NCBI GenBank assembly: GCA_947464365.1
Contig: CANHWS010000152.1
Coordinates: forward strand, 1 to 8,352
From: Cytophagaceae bacterium
GTDB taxonomy: Bacteria; Bacteroidota; Bacteroidia; Cytophagales; Flexibacteraceae
Length of the DNA: 8,352 nucleotides
Direction: 5' to 3'
Translations under genes and position numbers: made by a program
Notes under the pieces: model-generated
Told to the model about the DNA's origin: nothing
What the model saw: the letters and a program-made list of their open reading frames with translations, nothing else
Databases searched by the model: none
In this document: one piece after another, positions 7,387-8,352 of the stretch
Layout of the letters: each line of letters starts with the position of its first letter
Position numbering within the stretch: the first letter of the stretch is position 1

Positions 7387-8028
7387 TTAGTGTTGGTCGG
7401 ACATATACGATTGACAGAATCGCTCTAATGCCGCCTTTAGATGGATACGGACCTGTTGGTTTTCGAGCTCAAGTTTGGACATGAGGTGATTGGTTTTTGT
7501 CAGGAGGATGTAGCCATTGATCAAGACCCATAGATTAGTAAAGGTCATTAATGGGTCATGCCCTGATGGGGTGATTTTGCTCATCAGACCATCCATCACT
7601 GTCCTGATTTGCCCAATCTGATCAGGGTGTTGGTCATGGATCATTTGCATGACCTCGGTGCTGAATAAGAGGTCAAAGATTTCAGGGTTCAGGATAGCAT
7701 GGTCAAATCTGGCCAGGGCAAAACTGATCAGTAGCTCAGCTGGAGACTTTGTGGTATCCGCCATAATACTGAGCATGGAGGACTGAAACTCACGAATTGC
7801 ACCACCTAACAAATCCACTAACAGCTCCTCCTTGCTAGCGAAAAACTGATAAACCACAGGTGGTTGGTAGTTGATGGCAGTGGCGATTTTACGGATCGTT
7901 AAGGCCTTCCAACCTTCCTCTTTTCCGATCTGCCAAGCTGCCTGCAGGATCTGCCCACGAAGGTTTTCCTTGTGTTGCTCGCGTCGGGTTAGGGCTTTGG
8001 GCTTTTCCGTCTTTTGAGTGCTTAACAT
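7387..8028 (-). CDS. TetR/AcrR-family transcriptional regulator of the efflux operon
   Basis: Dimeric DNA-binding repressor likely controlling its own operon, with release by a pump substrate or related ligand. With the start at 8028 the protein is 213 aa, normal for TetR regulators. A basic N-terminal stretch (about 8-20) leads into the helix-turn-helix domain at about 24-70 (ILQAAWQIGKEEGWKALTIR, then KIATAINYQPPVVYQFFASK), with the typical VVYQFFASKEELL recognition-helix end. Residues 80-205 form an all-helical ligand and dimer domain with an LWVLINGYILL segment similar to WHG-like TetR C-termini. A longer reading from 8097 is possible, but it adds a hydrophobic 23-residue stretch unlike any TetR N-terminus and would place the promoter inside the gene, so 8028 is preferred. 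The gene is first in the operon, 34 bp before the TolC-like gene. Confidence 0.93.
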   Translation of the reverse strand: MLSTQKTEKPKALTRREQHKENLRGQILQAAWQIGKEEGWKALTIRKIATAINYQPPVVYQFFASKEELLVDLLGGAIREFQSSMLSIMADTTKSPAELLISFALARFDHAILNPEIFDLLFSTEVMQMIHDQHPDQIGQIRTVMDGLMSKITPSGHDPLMTFTNLWVLINGYILLTKTNHLMSKLELENQQVRIHLKAALERFCQSYMSDQH

Positions 8029-8030
8029 CT

Positions 8031-8052
8031 TTAGATTATCTAACAGCGTTAG
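8031..8052. promoter_or_regulatory. Putative TetR operator: overlapping palindromes
   Basis: Two perfect inverted repeats overlap here: TTAGAT-T-ATCTAA (8031-8043) and CTAAC-AGC-GTTAG (8040-8052). Together they give alternating half-sites TTAG, CTAA, TTAG beginning at 8031, 8040 and 8049, exactly 9 bp apart. They lie between the -7 promoter element and the TetR start codon, covering the expected transcription start, where a bound repressor would block transcription. Binding by this TetR is inferred from position and symmetry only. Confidence 0.5.
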
Positions 8053-8083
8053 CAAAAGTACGAATAAATAACCTATGGGCAAT
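8053..8083 (-). promoter_or_regulatory. Bacteroidetes-type promoter for the tetR-efflux operon
   Basis: On the minus strand, ATTG (8080-8083) is followed after 19 bases by TACTTTTG (8053-8060). The second element fits the TAnnTTTG -7 consensus of Bacteroidetes primary sigma factor promoters exactly, and TTG is the core of the -33 element at an acceptable spacing. Transcription would begin near 8045-8049, giving a leader of about 20 bases before the ATG at 8028. Confidence 0.65.
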
Positions 8084-8352
8084 GTTTGTCCCTGCAATGG
8101 GCCATGTTTGCCGACATAAGGCCAGATTTAGCATCCTAACTGACTGGATTTTTTGCTCGTGTAGCAATAGTTGCCGACCAAATTGGTTGGCGTTTTCAGA
8201 CAAGCTAAAGGCCAAGCCTGACCGTGCAAAGGGGTAGTTACAACGCACCTACTTAGGTTCTTTATTTTCCTTTGTTATCAGGACAAAGAGTGTGCTCGTA
8301 CCAATGCATATAGCCTTAGTTGGCCAAGCACTTGTGGTTCGATTAGGCTCTA
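8084..8352. other. Region without a supported gene, upstream of tetR
   Basis: No open frame here looks like a known protein. A minus-strand frame is open from the right edge to TAG at 8249-8251 (33 codons ending in TKENKEPK), and a plus-strand ATG at 8304 stays open for 16 codons to the edge. Either could be the end or the start of a neighbouring gene, but such lengths are expected by chance. No tRNA or strong hairpin terminator was recognised. Confidence 0.4.
8173..8191. repeat. Near-perfect 19-bp palindrome upstream of tetR
   Basis: The arms GCCGACCAA (8173-8181) and TTGGTTGGC (8183-8191) flank a single central A and match at 8 of 9 positions; the inner 11 bp (ACCAA-A-TTGGT) are perfect. 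Such symmetry suits a dimeric regulator. It lies about 110 bp upstream of the tetR promoter and does not resemble the TTAG/CTAA half-sites, so if functional it probably serves another protein. Chance is a real alternative. Confidence 0.25.

Noticed and set aside
8036..8248. 70-codon minus-strand frame overlapping the tetR promoter
   Set aside because: It has no recognisable domain, overlaps the promoter and putative operator, and runs into the tetR leader. A length of 70 codons is not significant.
8211..8329. GGCCAAGC repeated twice in the right intergenic region
   Set aside because: A single 8-bp repeat within some 250 bp is close to chance expectation and has no other supporting structure.
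8249..8350. Minus-strand frame from the right edge ending in TAG, possibly the end of an upstream gene
   Set aside because: 33 codons without a stop are expected by chance in one of three frames, and no family is recognisable. It is mentioned only within the intergenic entry.
8304..8352. Plus-strand ATG open to the window edge (MHIALVGQALVVRLGS)
   Set aside because: Only 16 codons are visible. The best nearby promoter-like motif (TTCCTTTG at 8267-8274) is imperfect and has no TTG at the right distance. It cannot be told from chance.
8325..8352. GTTCGATT near the right edge as a tRNA T-loop
   Set aside because: The flanking bases do not form a 5-bp T-stem and no anticodon or acceptor arms can be built on either strand.

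Overview
The window looks like a piece of a Bacteroidota (Bacteroidetes) chromosome, probably a Sphingobacteria- or Cytophagia-like lineage, although the genus cannot be fixed from sequence alone. Four things point there. A TAnnTTTG/TTG-type promoter lies upstream of the regulator gene. None of the gene starts has a Shine-Dalgarno sequence. The secreted GH28 protein is of a form common in pectin-degrading Bacteroidetes. The gene order TetR, TolC-like, membrane fusion protein, RND permease is frequent in this phylum. GC content is roughly 45-50% by eye.

Left part (1-1603, + strand): a 519-codon secreted glycoside hydrolase family 28 (polygalacturonase-like) gene. Its ATG overlaps the TGA of an open frame entering from the left (ATGA junction), so it is probably the last gene of a carbohydrate-utilisation operon. 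It keeps the NxDGxD and DD acidic motifs of GH28, but the usual HG (His-Gly) site reads Asn-Ala.

Middle (1604-1757): a convergent intergenic region with a perfect 10-bp hairpin next to an A/T tract. It is a strong intrinsic terminator for the leftward operon and may also slow rightward transcription.

Right part (1758-8028, - strand): a compact four-gene operon read right to left, tetR-family regulator, TolC-like outer membrane factor, periplasmic adaptor (MFP) and HAE1/AcrB-type RND permease, with gaps of 34, 6 and 15 bp. The three pump proteins should form one tripartite proton-driven efflux machine spanning both membranes. The TetR protein probably represses the whole operon. A Bacteroidetes-type promoter (TTG-N19-TACTTTTG) and overlapping TTAG/CTAA half-sites at exact 9-bp steps sit just upstream of the corrected TetR start (8028), consistent with autoregulation. 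The three pump genes share the start context AACCAC(T/C)ATG.

Far right (8084-8352): no gene can be supported; it holds a near-palindrome of 19 bp.

I see no clearly new system here: the efflux operon is of a standard type. The points most worth a second look are the altered GH28 active site, the putative TetR operator array and the shared non-Shine-Dalgarno start motif.
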